Origin: Steinernema hermaphroditum
Taxonomy: Eukaryota; Nematoda; Chromadorea; Rhabditida; Steinernematidae
Assembly (NCBI GenBank): GCA_030435675.1
Contig: CM059623.1
Location: forward strand, 8,768,012 to 8,832,011
Direction of reading: 5' to 3'
Length of the DNA stretch: 64,000 nt
Of the stretch, positions 10,308 through 20,670 are shown piece after piece (the stretch's first letter is position 1; each line of letters starts with the position of its first letter). The notes under the pieces were generated by a model. That model searched no databases, had not been told where the DNA came from, and saw nothing but the letters and a program-made list of their open reading frames with translations. The translations under genes and the position numbers were made by a program.

Positions 10308-13134
10308 ATGGGTAAGAAGGGAAAGGTTGGAAAGCAGCGTAAGGATAAGTACTATCACTTGGCCAAGGAGGCCGGATTTCGGTCCCGTGCCGCCTTCAAG
10401 TTGATTCAGCTGAACAAGCGCTTCGAATTCCTTCAGAACTCTCGGGCTTTGGTCGATTTGTGCGCTGCTCCCGGAGGATGGCTTCAGGTTGCAACTCAGA
10501 ACATGCCCGTTTCTTCCCTGTGCATCGGTGCGTACCTTACGCGCTTGCACGGTGATTGAATTTATCATTTTAAGGTATTGATTTGGCACCTATCAAGGCG
10601 ATCAAGAACTGCATCACGCTGCAAGGTGACATTACAACGGAATCGTCTAGGATTGCCATTAAGAAGGAGTTGAATCGATGGGAGGTTCGTGTCCATTGGC
10701 TACGCTTCTTTAGTAGGTTTTCTTCAGGCGGACACGGTTCTTCACGATGGTGCTCCCAACGTCGGTTTGAATTGGGCCCACGATGCGTTCCAGCAGAATT
10801 GCCTGACTCTTTCTGCCTTGAAGTTGGCCACGCAGATTCTGAGGAAAGGCGGTTACTTCGTGACCAAGGTGTTTCGTTCCAACGATTACCAAGCTCTCGT
10901 TGGGGTCTTCGAGAAGCTGTTCCGGCGCGTGCACGTCTGGAAGCCGGCTGCTTCTCGTCTTGAGTCCGCTGAAATCTTCGTCGTTTGCGAGAAGTACTTG
11001 AAGCCCGCAAAAGTCGACCCTAACTTGCTCGACTCCAAGAAAGTCTTCGTCGAACCCGATTTGGAGCCTTCCACCGCCAAAGGGTGCGACCATTCTATCA
11101 GCTGCAATTATAATCGTCCCTTCTTTGCAGACAAAATCTTTTGCGTCCCCCCAGTAAGCAAAAGAAGGAGAAGGCCGAGGGTTACCAAACCGTCAGCCTC
11201 ACTCTCTACAAGGAGTTGCCGGCAAGCAAGTTGATCGAAAACAATGATCCACTCACCATGCTCAGCGAAGCGAGCTGTATTGTTATCGATGATGATCGTT
11301 ACAAGAACAGCCCTAAGACAACAGATGAGATTCTGGAATGCATGAAGGACATCAAAGTCTGCGGTCCTCGCGAGTTGCGTTTGCTGTTGAAGTGGCGCCA
11401 GCACATCATTAAGGAGATCAAGGAGGCGGAGAAACAACCGTAACTGAATAATTTCTGATAACCATATGTTTGATTGATTTCAGAGAGGAGGAGAAGGAGG
11501 CGAAACCGGTGGAAGAAGACCCCGATGAGGTCGAAGACCGCGAGTTGGCCGAAATCGACGAGATGATCCGCAATGCCTCTGCCGCGGAGAAGGCTGCTCT
11601 GAAGAAAAAGAAGCGCAAGCTGCTGAAGGAGAAAGCCAAGTTCTTGGAGAAGAAGAAGCTTGGCATGGTCCACGAGGGTGACAAAGTTGACGTCACGGAC
11701 GACGTCGATCTCTTCTCTTTGGCTCGCATCAAAAGAGCCAAGCTTCGCGCTCTTGAGCGAGCCGGCGAAGAGTTGCCTGAGGTCGACGATGAAGACGCCG
11801 ACATGGATGCCCAGTACGCCAGTGGCGATGAAGATGAGGATCCGGACGATGAAGGAGTGTGGGAATCTCGCGGAAGTGATGACGAGTATGTTATCGTGGG
11901 CACCAGATGAGACACCTCGATTCACCTATCTAGGCACGATGACGACAGCGACAATGAGCTGGTCCATAGCGAAGAAACGGGGATGTCCAAGAGCGCGCGT
12001 CTCGAGTCGCGTGCGGACAAGTGGTTCTCGAGAGTACGATTTTTTCTCTCGTTGTGTATTTCTGACGCGATGAGTTTAGAACGATGTTGCGGAACTACTC
12101 GATGATGACGAAGACAATGAGGACGGAATGGATATCATCGAGAAGCACATGAATCGCACGATGAACAAGGAGAAGTTCCACGCCAACACCGTCGCTTTCG
12201 AAGACCCCAAGTCGAAGAAGGCCAAAAAGGAGGCGAAGAAAGCTGTGGAAGCGGAAGAGGACGAGAAGGAGGACGATCAGACTGATACCGACAGTGAGAA
12301 CGATGACATGGAAGCTGATGGATTTAAGAAGGAATCGGAAGTTTGGCGCACTGACGAGCAGTTCGATACCGATGACGGCCGAACTGCCAAGCGCAAGAGT
12401 GACACTGACTCCGGACCAGCAGAGAAGATCATGCGTTTGACTCCTGAAGAGAAAGCTATGGGAGAAATGCTGATCTATTCGACCAAGACACGCCGTGACC
12501 TCGAAGACTTCGGCTGGAATCGCTACAGCAACAACGATGACGGACTTCCTGACTGGTTCGTGAGGGACGAATCGCGCCACTACCGCAAACAGCTTCCTGT
12601 GACCAAAGCTCAAATGCAGCGGTACCGCGACGAGATGAAGGAGCTCAACGCCCGTCCCATCAAGAAGGTCGCGGAAGCCAAGGCGCGTAAAACCCGACGT
12701 GCTCGCAACCGCCTCGAGCGTGCCAAAAAGAAGGCTGAGAACATCATAGCAAATGAGAACATGGAGCACGGAGAGAAAGTCCGAGAAATGAAGAAGTAAA
12801 ATTTGGTTCTTAAATCTTCTCCTGACGGTAATGTTTAGGTTGTACAAGAAGGCCGGAAAGACTGAGAAGAAGGAAGTCACTTACCGCGTTATGACCAAAG
12901 GAGGTCGCGGAAGGCAGCAGCGTCCAAGGGGTCCATACAAGGTTGTCGATGCTCGACTCAAAAAGGACAACAGAAAGCAAAAAGAATCGCAACGGAAAGA
13001 TCAGTGGAAGAAGAAGACCGGCGCCGCGAAACGCGCAACTTTGGTGAGCAGTTTGACGCTGACAATACTAATCGCTTCTGTTTCAGGAACACCAGAAGAA
13101 GAGAAGACGAGCGGCTCGGCAAGGAACGGATTAA
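10308..13134 (+). CDS. SPB1/FTSJ3 pre-rRNA 2'-O-methyltransferase
   Basis: Nucleolar AdoMet-dependent methyltransferase of 60S/18S ribosome biogenesis. Nine exons (10308-10527, 10575-10684, 10728-11083, 11155-11439, 11484-11885, 11934-12033, 12080-12795, 12839-13043, 13087-13134) sum to 813 residues, the usual size. The N-terminal RrmJ/FtsJ fold shows the SAM motif [14 protein letters not shown], the catalytic Asp in [10 protein letters not shown], the Lys in [10 protein letters not shown] and the Glu in [15 protein letters not shown]3381-like middle region and a very acidic and lysine-rich stretch follow, then the conserved Spb1 C-terminal domain ([50 protein letters not shown]). At intron 3 the acceptor at 11154 keeps the family motif KAEGY in frame, whereas the nearer one at 11130 does not. 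Confidence 0.95.
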
Positions 13135-13307
13135 GGTGCTCCAGCATCTGGGAGGAAGAAGGCTTGTTTGTGTCATTGTTGAAATTGTTAAAATTGTTGA
13201 CGTTGTTTGGAATTGTTGTTATCAGGTCGATAAATTTTACGCAGATTCTGTTGAATTCCTGGGCAGCGCCGGATGCAGTAGTACGTAGCACCGTGAATCC
13301 CGTTGTT

Positions 13308-13696
13308 TCAGGTGTACCGCAAAGTTCCGCCGGTGCTTGGTTCGACGCTGCCGCTCTGAGAGCCGTCGGCGTTGTAAATTGCGAGTGGAGTAGCCGATCC
13401 GCTTCCTTCGAAGTCAGTCACCTCCCTAGGCAAGCGACAGCGCTTTATCAAGAAGGCGACAGCGACAAAGACGAAGATGATGAAGAGATTCGAGAAGAAG
13501 AGAGAGCCCCACGATGACATCGGTTCCGTCCTCGTAAACAACTTCGATCTTGGGAATCGGGCGCTTTTCGCTGTAGAAACCCTCTGAAAGACGACTGAAA
13601 TGAGCAGAAGAAGGGGACACTTACGCTTCCCGAGGTCGGCGCAGGAAAAGTCATTCAGCTTCTCGTGGAACTCCGCGCGTTGGTCCTTCGTCCAGG
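13308..13696 (-). CDS. Probable small single-pass membrane protein, 5' end unresolved
   Basis: Not recognised. The 3' exon encodes a clear membrane helix (LFFSNLFIIFVFVAVAFLIK), a basic KRCRLPRE stop-transfer and a Ser/Gly-rich tail ending at 13308. An upstream exon beginning near 13696 encodes WTKDQRAEFHEKLNDFSCAD, with a good GTAAGT donor. Two acceptors 11 bp apart are possible for the last exon. One keeps the membrane helix in frame; the other gives GFYSEKRPIPKIEVVYEDG, which also looks coding, then a non-membrane end. This may be alternative splicing or a wrong model. Further 5' coding would overlap the SKP1 fragment on the other strand. I assign no function. Confidence 0.4.
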
Positions 13697-13767
13697 CTGT
13701 AAGAGAGTCGATCAGGGGAGCGGACGCTGGAACTTACATCTGGAGATTCCGTCGGTGTCGAGACGGA

Positions 13768-14238
13768 GGGCTAATCCACACCAGTCGAGGTGCCAAGATC
13801 GCCTTCTTCACGAGAGTCGCACGCTCTCCGACCTCGTCGAGGGCTGCGGGGGCGTCGAGCCCATCCCCCTCCCCTAGGTGGACGCCGAGACGGCGCGCCT
13901 CGTTTTCGGATTCTGCGAACTCAGGGGCAAGAAGGCTTTTTTTCCTCCGCGAGAAGACCACACGTAGTGTTCCGGTGGAGCAGGATGACCCGGAACTGGT
14001 CCGGTTCTTCGACGCCCTCGACGTCCCGACGGTCTTCAGAGTGCTCCATGCGGCAAACTTCCTCGAGGCGACCACCCTCTTCCGAGCCTTCTGCTCCTAT
14101 GTGGCCTCGAGGCTCATCGAAGGGAAAACACCTGAGCAGATCCGAAACCTCCTTCTCCACCAGAAGCTCTGAGGTACATCCATCACCTCCGACGGAGAGA
14201 GCATCGAGGTCGTCGAGGAGTCGTTTGTACGATCTTAG
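13768..14238 (+). pseudogene. SKP1-like (skr) pseudogene with frameshifts and stops
   Basis: SKP1 proteins link F-box proteins to cullins. Three neighbouring stretches resemble parts of SKP1 but lie in two frames. A weak N-terminal strand lies at 13768-13820 (LIHTSRGAKIAFF). RTLSDLVEGCGGVEPIPLP, an in-frame TAG, then VDAETARLVFGFCELRG lie at about 13815-13935 in a second frame. The dimerisation and F-box-binding end (VFRVLHAANFLEATTLFRAF, then IEGKTPEQIRN) is back in the first frame and stops at 14172. Ten bases on, ITSDGESIEVVEESFVRS (14182-14238) looks like a second SKP1 N-terminus. The TAG and the two shifts argue for a decayed or mis-assembled copy, perhaps the remnant of a tandem pair. 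One frame stays open throughout, so a changed protein could still be made. Confidence 0.6.
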
Positions 14239-14368
14239 AGATGCGATATGTTCGCACGTGCGAACAAGATCTACAATGTACAACATGTGTTCGCCGACAC
14301 GTGGACTTATGCTTTACTGAGAATAAATGATGAGTTAATCGGATATATCACAAAATAAATATACGGTA

Positions 14369-14867
14369 TTATCGAGGCGCAGGGCCTGCCTTCTTCGACT
14401 TGTAGCGTTGGTTTTGGAACCAGATCTTCACCTGCAAGAAGGTACTCTTTCCGTAGGGGTCCGGAGATCGAGCTTACCTGTCTTTCGGAGAGCCGCGTTT
14501 GGCCCGCGATGATCTCCTTGGTCTCCTTCGTGAGGTACTTGTTGTCGTCGAAGAATCTGTTGAGGACGCGCAGCTGCTCGGGGGTGAACGTGTTCCTCGG
14601 GAGCTTTCTCTGCGCCCTCTGGATGTCAGGAAGCGTCGGAGGATGCATTGGGTACCCGGAGAAGGGGCTCTGCTGCATCCAGTGCTGCCACGAGTACTCT
14701 GGGGGGATCTGAGGGTTGTAGGCGAAGGAGGGCCACCCCTCGTAGCCCGCAGGAGGCGTCCACTGGGGATAAGGCCAATGGGGGGGAGAGGGAACGGCCG
14801 GAGGCGAGCCATAGGGCTCCGAAGGGAAGTCGGAGGGCGCAGGAGAGTTCCACTGAGTGGCATACAT
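14369..14867 (-). CDS. Homeodomain transcription factor, NK-like
   Basis: Two exons (14478-14867 and 14369-14431) encode 150 residues. The first 75 residues are rich in Pro, Trp, Tyr and Ser (HWPYPQWTPPAGYEG). The homeodomain follows: RKLPRNTFTPEQLRVLNRFF, a second helix (TKETKEIIAG), LSERQ at the intron, then recognition helix VKIWFQNQRYKSKK. Position 54 is Tyr, a feature of NK-2 class homeodomains, but the rest is divergent, so I do not name an orthologue. The stop follows the homeodomain by six residues, an unusually short tail. A TACGGTA motif abuts the stop codon at 14362. Confidence 0.85.
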
Positions 14868-14931
14868 TCCGAGGACCTCTTAGTGACCGTGAATGACTCC
14901 TTAGTCCGACGATGCTCGCGCCCTCGCAAGG

Positions 14932-15141
14932 TTGCCTCTCACCTCGCTCGGGACGCGTTTTCGCGCCCAGAAGCCTTTGTCCTCGCTTATCTTATCAGTT
15001 CACACCGCCATCCGCGAGGAGTGCGAACGGATTTACGGAGCGGACGGTGTCCACTCGGTGGCCGCGACGTTGGCCGAGGCCGGATGGAGCGGGCTTCGGA
15101 GGAATCGATCGGTCGTCGAGCTGGCGGACAAGTACACTTAA
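14932..15141 (+). CDS. Possible small gene or exon, unrecognised
   Basis: A 69-codon frame. The part after a TTATCAG acceptor near 15000 (TAIREECERIYGADGVHSVA, then VVELADKYT) has balanced composition and may be a real exon; the upstream part looks non-coding. No family recognised and no clear first exon. Confidence 0.2.
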   Translation: MPLTSLGTRFRAQKPLSSLILSVHTAIREECERIYGADGVHSVAATLAEAGWSGLRRNRSVVELADKYT

Positions 15142-17383
15142 CACTTTAGATGGGCGCACTAGATCATGCAGGTAGAGGATTCCGGGGGCGTCAGCGATCA
15201 AAGTGTGGCCTTTTTTCAGTTTTTGGCTTCCTCATACAAAGCCGGCTCACTGGCCATCTATGAAAAACACAAATTTCTCATACAGTTCGATCGAAAAGGT
15301 TTTCGAGGAGATTACGGCGAGCCTCAATTAGAGCTTCAACGCCGTCCCATGTCCATTACACCTTCCCCATTACATGTATCTTCCATCGCCTGGTTCTATC
15401 CGAAACGAAGAGGTCTTCAACCCCGGTAACCACGTGTTGCTGGAGTTTCAACTGCTGAGCGACGCCCCTCAGACGTCGGATTAGTGAAGTGTGAAAGAGC
15501 AGTAGGACAAAAAACCGGTCTAGGGCGTTGTTGACGCGACGAAAAGTCCAAAATAGAATACGGGGTGTTAACGACATGCGTACAACGCCCAAAAGGGGAA
15601 TTCCGAACTTTCCACAGAAAACGGTCCAAGAGCAGAGGCAGTCTGACCGCTCAACAACCCATTTCCATCCTTTTTCGCCTTCTGGGGAACTGCAGTTCCT
15701 TATTCCTATCACTACTCCATCGTTTTATGGCTGCGCCTGAATAGTTATTGTTTTTCGCTATACGAATTCTGTTATTTCGATTCATCTTCTATGCCATTAT
15801 TTTGCCTTTCTCGCATAAAAAGAACAAAAGAGAATGTCGTAACAATCTGAGGATTCCTGGAAACGCCTCCCCTTTGTTTTCGCTTCCATAGGTGTGTTCG
15901 ACACGAGTTCGAAGCGGCTTATCGCTGCGCCCTTCTAATTTCTGATCACTTCGGGCTATTTTTGTCCTTCTCTCACTCCCTTATCCAATTCCTCCTCTAG
16001 TTCTTGATCTTCTGCTGAAATAGACGCTTTGACGTCTTAGGACACGTCGCGAGACAGCTTCTCTCCCTGACAAGTGCACTGCACTTCTGAACGAGCACTA
16101 CCTTCAGAGTCACAAATTCTGCGTGAAATCAGCTCTTAAAGTTCACGACCAACATTGCCACGACTCCCTCGTTTCCTGGAACCCCTTTCTAATTCTAATT
16201 CCTTCCAAGAAGTGCCTTCCCTCGCATTTCCGAAAGGTCGACTGAAGATCAGCGCTCTTCCTGGAAAACCCACAAAGGTGTAATCTCATCCGTAATCCGA
16301 TAATTGCCGACTCTCTCGAGCTCTCCTCGGCATGCCCTTCCACACTTTTCCCACTTTGTGCCGACATAACTTAAATATCAAGGCTCCTTTGTGTTTACTC
16401 TGGTGACTGCCCCTTTGATCTCATCGAGTTGCGTGACTCTCCTTGGAAAGTACGTGAACTCTGGTTAATTTTTGGGAATTGTGAACTTGTAGTCACTTCA
16501 AAGCGCCAAAAATCTCGAGTAAATATCCCTGGCTCTGGGACACCTCTGACCGAAGTCTTGAAACAGGAACTGGTGCTTCGGATCTGACGGAACTCTGTCA
16601 GATCAGAAATTTTGGGCCAATATTTTATACTTTGTTCACTTGAGCACTTAGGTTGATTGTTCTTCTTTTACGACTTTATTTTCGAAGTCTCTCAAGACAG
16701 AAAGCATCTCTACACAGAGCTAGATGTTTCAATGGCCTTTGCATGCACGTTCCTTCTGATAATCCTTCAAGTTCTTATACATAAGGACTCCCCAGACCTT
16801 ACAACCTTCCTCTTCATCCATTTTTAGACCTCTTCTAATCCTTCGCTCTATCTTCGACCAACGAACTTCCTGGAAGCCCTTCCTGGTGCTAATCTCCTCG
16901 GAGTCTCTCTGCAGATCCTTCCTCTGAAAGTACGATCGTATAGTCGGCTTTGCATGACGTTCGTTGCCGCGATTCGTTTTTCGGTCGTTGGTTTTTGAAA
17001 TCGTTCGTTTTCACCTTTGGCCATGCTGATAAGGTGGCGCGCCTCCAAAGAAGCACCACTCTACAGTACGCTGTTCGAGGCGCTCCTCTGGAAGGTGCCC
17101 TCCCTCGTCCTGCCGATGGCGTCAATCTGCTTACGGCGCCTTATCTCAGCCAGAAATAACAAAGTAATCAGAGGAACTAAAAGTTCGACGGTCCGTTCGG
17201 GGAGTTACGTGCGCGCGCCGGGCGATGACGATAAGACGACGTCCGGGCAGCTGATAGCCGCGGCGTCGCCGATGGCCTTAAGGGGCGTCGGACGCCGTTA
17301 GGCAGTGTGCTGACAGTACGAGTCGCGTGCTGTCGCGTTTCTGGAGTGAACTCGCGTTTCACGCTTTTGAGGAGAAGAAGAAG
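15142..17383. other. Gene-poor region, 2.2 kb
   Basis: AT-richer sequence with scattered stops in all frames and no convincing exon. It holds a perfect 8 bp hairpin at 16581-16604. The segment near 16518-16560 (GTAAATATC, then ACACCTCTGAC) partly resembles one near 19818-19880, suggesting a decayed dispersed repeat. The last 350 bp should hold the promoter of the next gene. Confidence 0.4.
16581..16604. repeat. Short perfect inverted repeat
   Basis: GATCTGAC at 16581-16588 pairs with GTCAGATC at 16597-16604 across an 8-base loop. No tRNA or terminator context. Confidence 0.4.
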
Positions 17384-19177
17384 ATGGCCCTCACCGAAGA
17401 GATCCTCTGCAAGCAGATGCATGCCGTCGCCGGGAGTAGCCACGATGGAGGTTAGTCTTACTTTAGACCTGTTGCATCAGATGACTCTAAGTGGCCAGTT
17501 TGTGCCCATCAAATGTGTCCCTTGCTTCTTTTGAAAGTCTCAAGAGATAAACGTTTCAAGGGGTTCTTTGCAAAGAAATCACGAAGCTCCAGTCCGATCG
17601 GAAAAATTACCGTATCCAGTCATCTAGATGTCATCCTTGTACTTTTCCGCAAAGAACATCCCGCGTCCAGGCACACTTCTCCTGTTCGCACTCTTCTATT
17701 TTAGGACGGCGCGTACGCCCTTGGCGTCCTTCCCTGCACGTGACTCGAATCCGCACCTATTCTTAGCCCCGAACCAATTTCTTAACCTGTTTGTCCAAAC
17801 AAAGGGCGAATTCGAATCCGAATCGTGTCAACAAAGCGCTGCCTTCGAGTCCTCCGCGTGACTTCCATGTGCCATCTCACCGCTGTTTGTTTGCGTTTTT
17901 TGTTTTCCTTTTCCCCAATCGCTCTCGCAGCGCTTTCCTGAGTCCGAATCCTTCTCGATAAGGGTCCAAAAAAGAAGTCCAGCAGGGGCCAGAGTGACCT
18001 TTCGGACTTTTGGTCTTCCGACAGGAGAAGCAAAGCCTCCGCGCTGATAAGCTCGAAGACGGGGAAGTGGAGTCATCTTCTCGGGAAACGTGACTGCGAC
18101 CGAGAGAAGAATCTTGCTTTGACCAGAGGGATGCTTTTGTAACCCAAATGAACGTTCTTTCGACTGAGAGAGTGAAGTTTCCATGACGTATATGACAGGC
18201 AGCAACGCGCCTAACCAACACAAAAGAGAGCGAATGACGTGGTCACTGTTTGTGTATCAAAGTTGCTTAGCTACTTGAAAAGTTCATTATCAATATCCAG
18301 TGAAGGTCGGACCCAAAGCACAGAGCGAAACACGAGTGGCAGTAGGCCACATATGTACACAGAAGGGGGACAAGTACCGTACCCTGCCAACCGTTCTCTA
18401 ATCGAACTGTTTTCCAGATGCCCACCAGTGGGAACGTTCTCTGATCGTTCGGACGAATCTGGATATCGACGACTCCGTCGACCACCTTCTGGAACTCTCG
18501 CGCAGCGCCGAGTCCGTCCACTACTCCATCCAGACGCTCTCCCCGAGCACTTACCGACTCCGCTTTGACGACGTGGATACTGTAATTGCGGTGCTCCGTT
18601 CGCTGCAAAGTGAGGAGAACACACTGAAGGGCGTCTCCATCCGTCGCGACTGGCCACCCACTGAGATGGACAAGCACCACGCGGCCGAGCAGAAGGCCAA
18701 CTGGCTGAACATGCACGGCGCCAACCCACGCTACTTCGTCGACGAGGTCGACCTCACGGTAGGCAGGGATACGGTAGAGCAGAGTCTGAAGGCGCCCTTC
18801 AGGTGAAGCAGTACGCGAAGCCGAAGCTGATCAGCCGGAATCTTCTCGTGGAGGGTCGTCTTCCAGAGGATCCTTCGGATGACTGCGACTTCGCCGCCCA
18901 CTTCGTGGAGCGCCTGAATCTGACCCAGGGCACGATCTTCCAGACCCGGCGCCTCGGTGACCACCTCCTCCGCGTCGTCTTCGTGAGTAGGGACGCCGCT
19001 GTCGCCGTCCTGCACGAGATCCAGAGCCACGGCGGCGTCGCCGGCTACTCCGTGTGCCGCGAATGGAGCCGCGAGATGATGAAGATCCGCCGGGAGACCC
19101 TCGAGCGGGTCCAGAGGCTCGGTGGCGACTTCTACGTCGACGAGGTCGACCTCTCCGTCAGAGAGTACCGCGGATGA
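17384..19177 (+). CDS. Unrecognised protein of two similar alpha/beta-like halves
   Basis: Three exons (17384-17450, 18418-18758, 18803-19177) encode 260 residues; the first intron is 967 bp. I do not recognise a named family. The halves look homologous. Each has a strand-helix-strand part (TYRLRFDDVDTVIAVLRSLQ; HLLRVVFVSRDAAVAVLHEI), a second strand plus a charged helix with an R-x-W motif (IRRDWPPTEM; VCREWSREMM), and ends in the same signature (YFVDEVDLT; FYVDEVDLSV). Exon 2 carries the first half and exon 3 the second, so exon duplication is likely. The order resembles small RNA-binding folds of the RRM type, but no RNP motif is visible, so that is only a guess. No signal peptide or membrane segment. 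The long first intron holds TACCGTA at 17608 and 18375; the second holds TACGGTA at 18770. Confidence 0.75.
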
Positions 19178-20670
19178 ACCCTCCGAAGTGTTCTCTGTGA
19201 ATATGCCGTGATACAGTATCCCATTCCAATTCCACCAATGCCACTATACAAACGAACTGTGAATATCCACCTTGTTATCATAAAGTTGAATACTTAAAAC
19301 GACGCAATTAATCATATGATTGAGTCGCTTTTCACGTCTCCTTTCTCGAGGATTCCCCACAAGAGGATTTCATTTCCTCTACGATGCAAAATGCATTTTG
19401 GACAAGAGGACACGCGACCTTTGGCGATAGCGCTGCAGGGATAAACACGGGGAAGTTCTAATTCGGTGCTGCTCTAGAGACTCTAAGTGCTGCCGTTTCC
19501 CGTCACATGATCTATAGTAGCAAACGATGATGACGCAGATTGATAAATGGAAGTATCTGTGTGAGAAAAGACAGCTTTTGGTCATATGAGTGGACTGATG
19601 CAGAATGACGACTCCAATGAATGCCTCTCGGCACAACAGAGTGTCACTTTATGTACTTCCTCGAAACACTTCTACAACCACGTGAATATAGGGCTTTCTT
19701 AGGGCGGCATTCTGTAGGGAGATGCCTCTATCGAGGCGTAAGCATCGTCTTCTCAGAAAGACCAAAAAGCGCTTGAAATGAAAGATATTTACTGTTTCCG
19801 GGGTGAAACATTTTGAGTAAATATCGCTAGAAGACTTTCAAGATTCATCTTAGAAACAGAACACCTCTGACTGAATGTGTTAGAAACATCCACAAAGAAC
19901 ATCCAGGGCCAAATTAAAAAGGACTTCGGGGCGTCTGTCCGAGGAGAAGCTTACAGATCAAAAGCAAAGCAATAAAAAGTGCTCAGGCCGATCTTTGATT
20001 CCAAACAGATGCAAAGATAACCGAACGCAGAGAAAAAAAAGGATTTTCCATCGGTACAAGGTCCGTTTGACCTTTTCTTCTTCGGTTGGAGCATTTAGTC
20101 AGTCGAAAAATCGAAAAGTGACCACGTATTTCGAAGGACGAGAAAGGTTAAAATGGCCCGTTTCCACGAGTACAGAAATCAGAACTCCAAAGGGCTCAAA
20201 GGCATCGCCCTGCAGGTGTGTGCCCACAGAACCGAAACCACAGATTACGCGCCTTCTCCTCCGCTGCAGCACCCTCCTGATAAGCACAACGTGCAACCCC
20301 TTTTCCGGTACGGATTTACCATTTCCCGTAGTGTATCTTGCTAGTAAGTAGGATGGAGGCGCCAAAGATCGGTGGTGGACATGACTCAGAGAGAGAGAGG
20401 CTTTGCAACAGGATCGTCTGTGGAAGACCACCCGGGAGAACAGCTCTACCCACGATAATCCCCAGTCGAGATGTGTCGGAAGGGTCGACGAGGGTCCAAC
20501 GGGAAAAACATCTCAATCCGACCGATCCGGGTCAGCGCTCCAAGTCCAGTCTTATCAGGGTGGCAACGCCCGATGACGCCACCGGCGGTGATAAGCCCTT
20601 CGAAGCGGACTTCGGGGAGCGAATAAAAGCCGCTTCTGGCGACGCTTCTGGCAGTTCAGTCGACTCCGCC
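19178..20670. other. Intergenic, 1.5 kb, including protease promoter
   Basis: No convincing gene. The part near 19800-19880 partly resembles 16518-16560. The last 400 bp carry GATA sites and a TATA-like box listed separately. Confidence 0.4.
20278..20629 (+). promoter_or_regulatory. GATA-rich promoter of the aspartic protease gene
   Basis: TGATAAG at 20278-20284, CTTATCA at 20551-20557 and TGATAAG at 20589-20595 match the extended GATA core used by intestinal ELT-2-type factors in worms. A TATA-like ATAAAAG lies at 20623-20629, about 45 bases before the start codon. Gut expression is inferred from these sites plus the digestive enzyme. Confidence 0.55.

Noticed and set aside
12095..12880. 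261-codon minus-strand frame rich in Phe/Leu/Val, membrane-like
   Set aside because: Complement of the Lys/Glu-rich FTSJ3 exon, which always gives such sequence.
17828..18223. 131-codon minus frame inside the long intron 17451-18417
   Set aside because: No start context, no acceptor and no family similarity.
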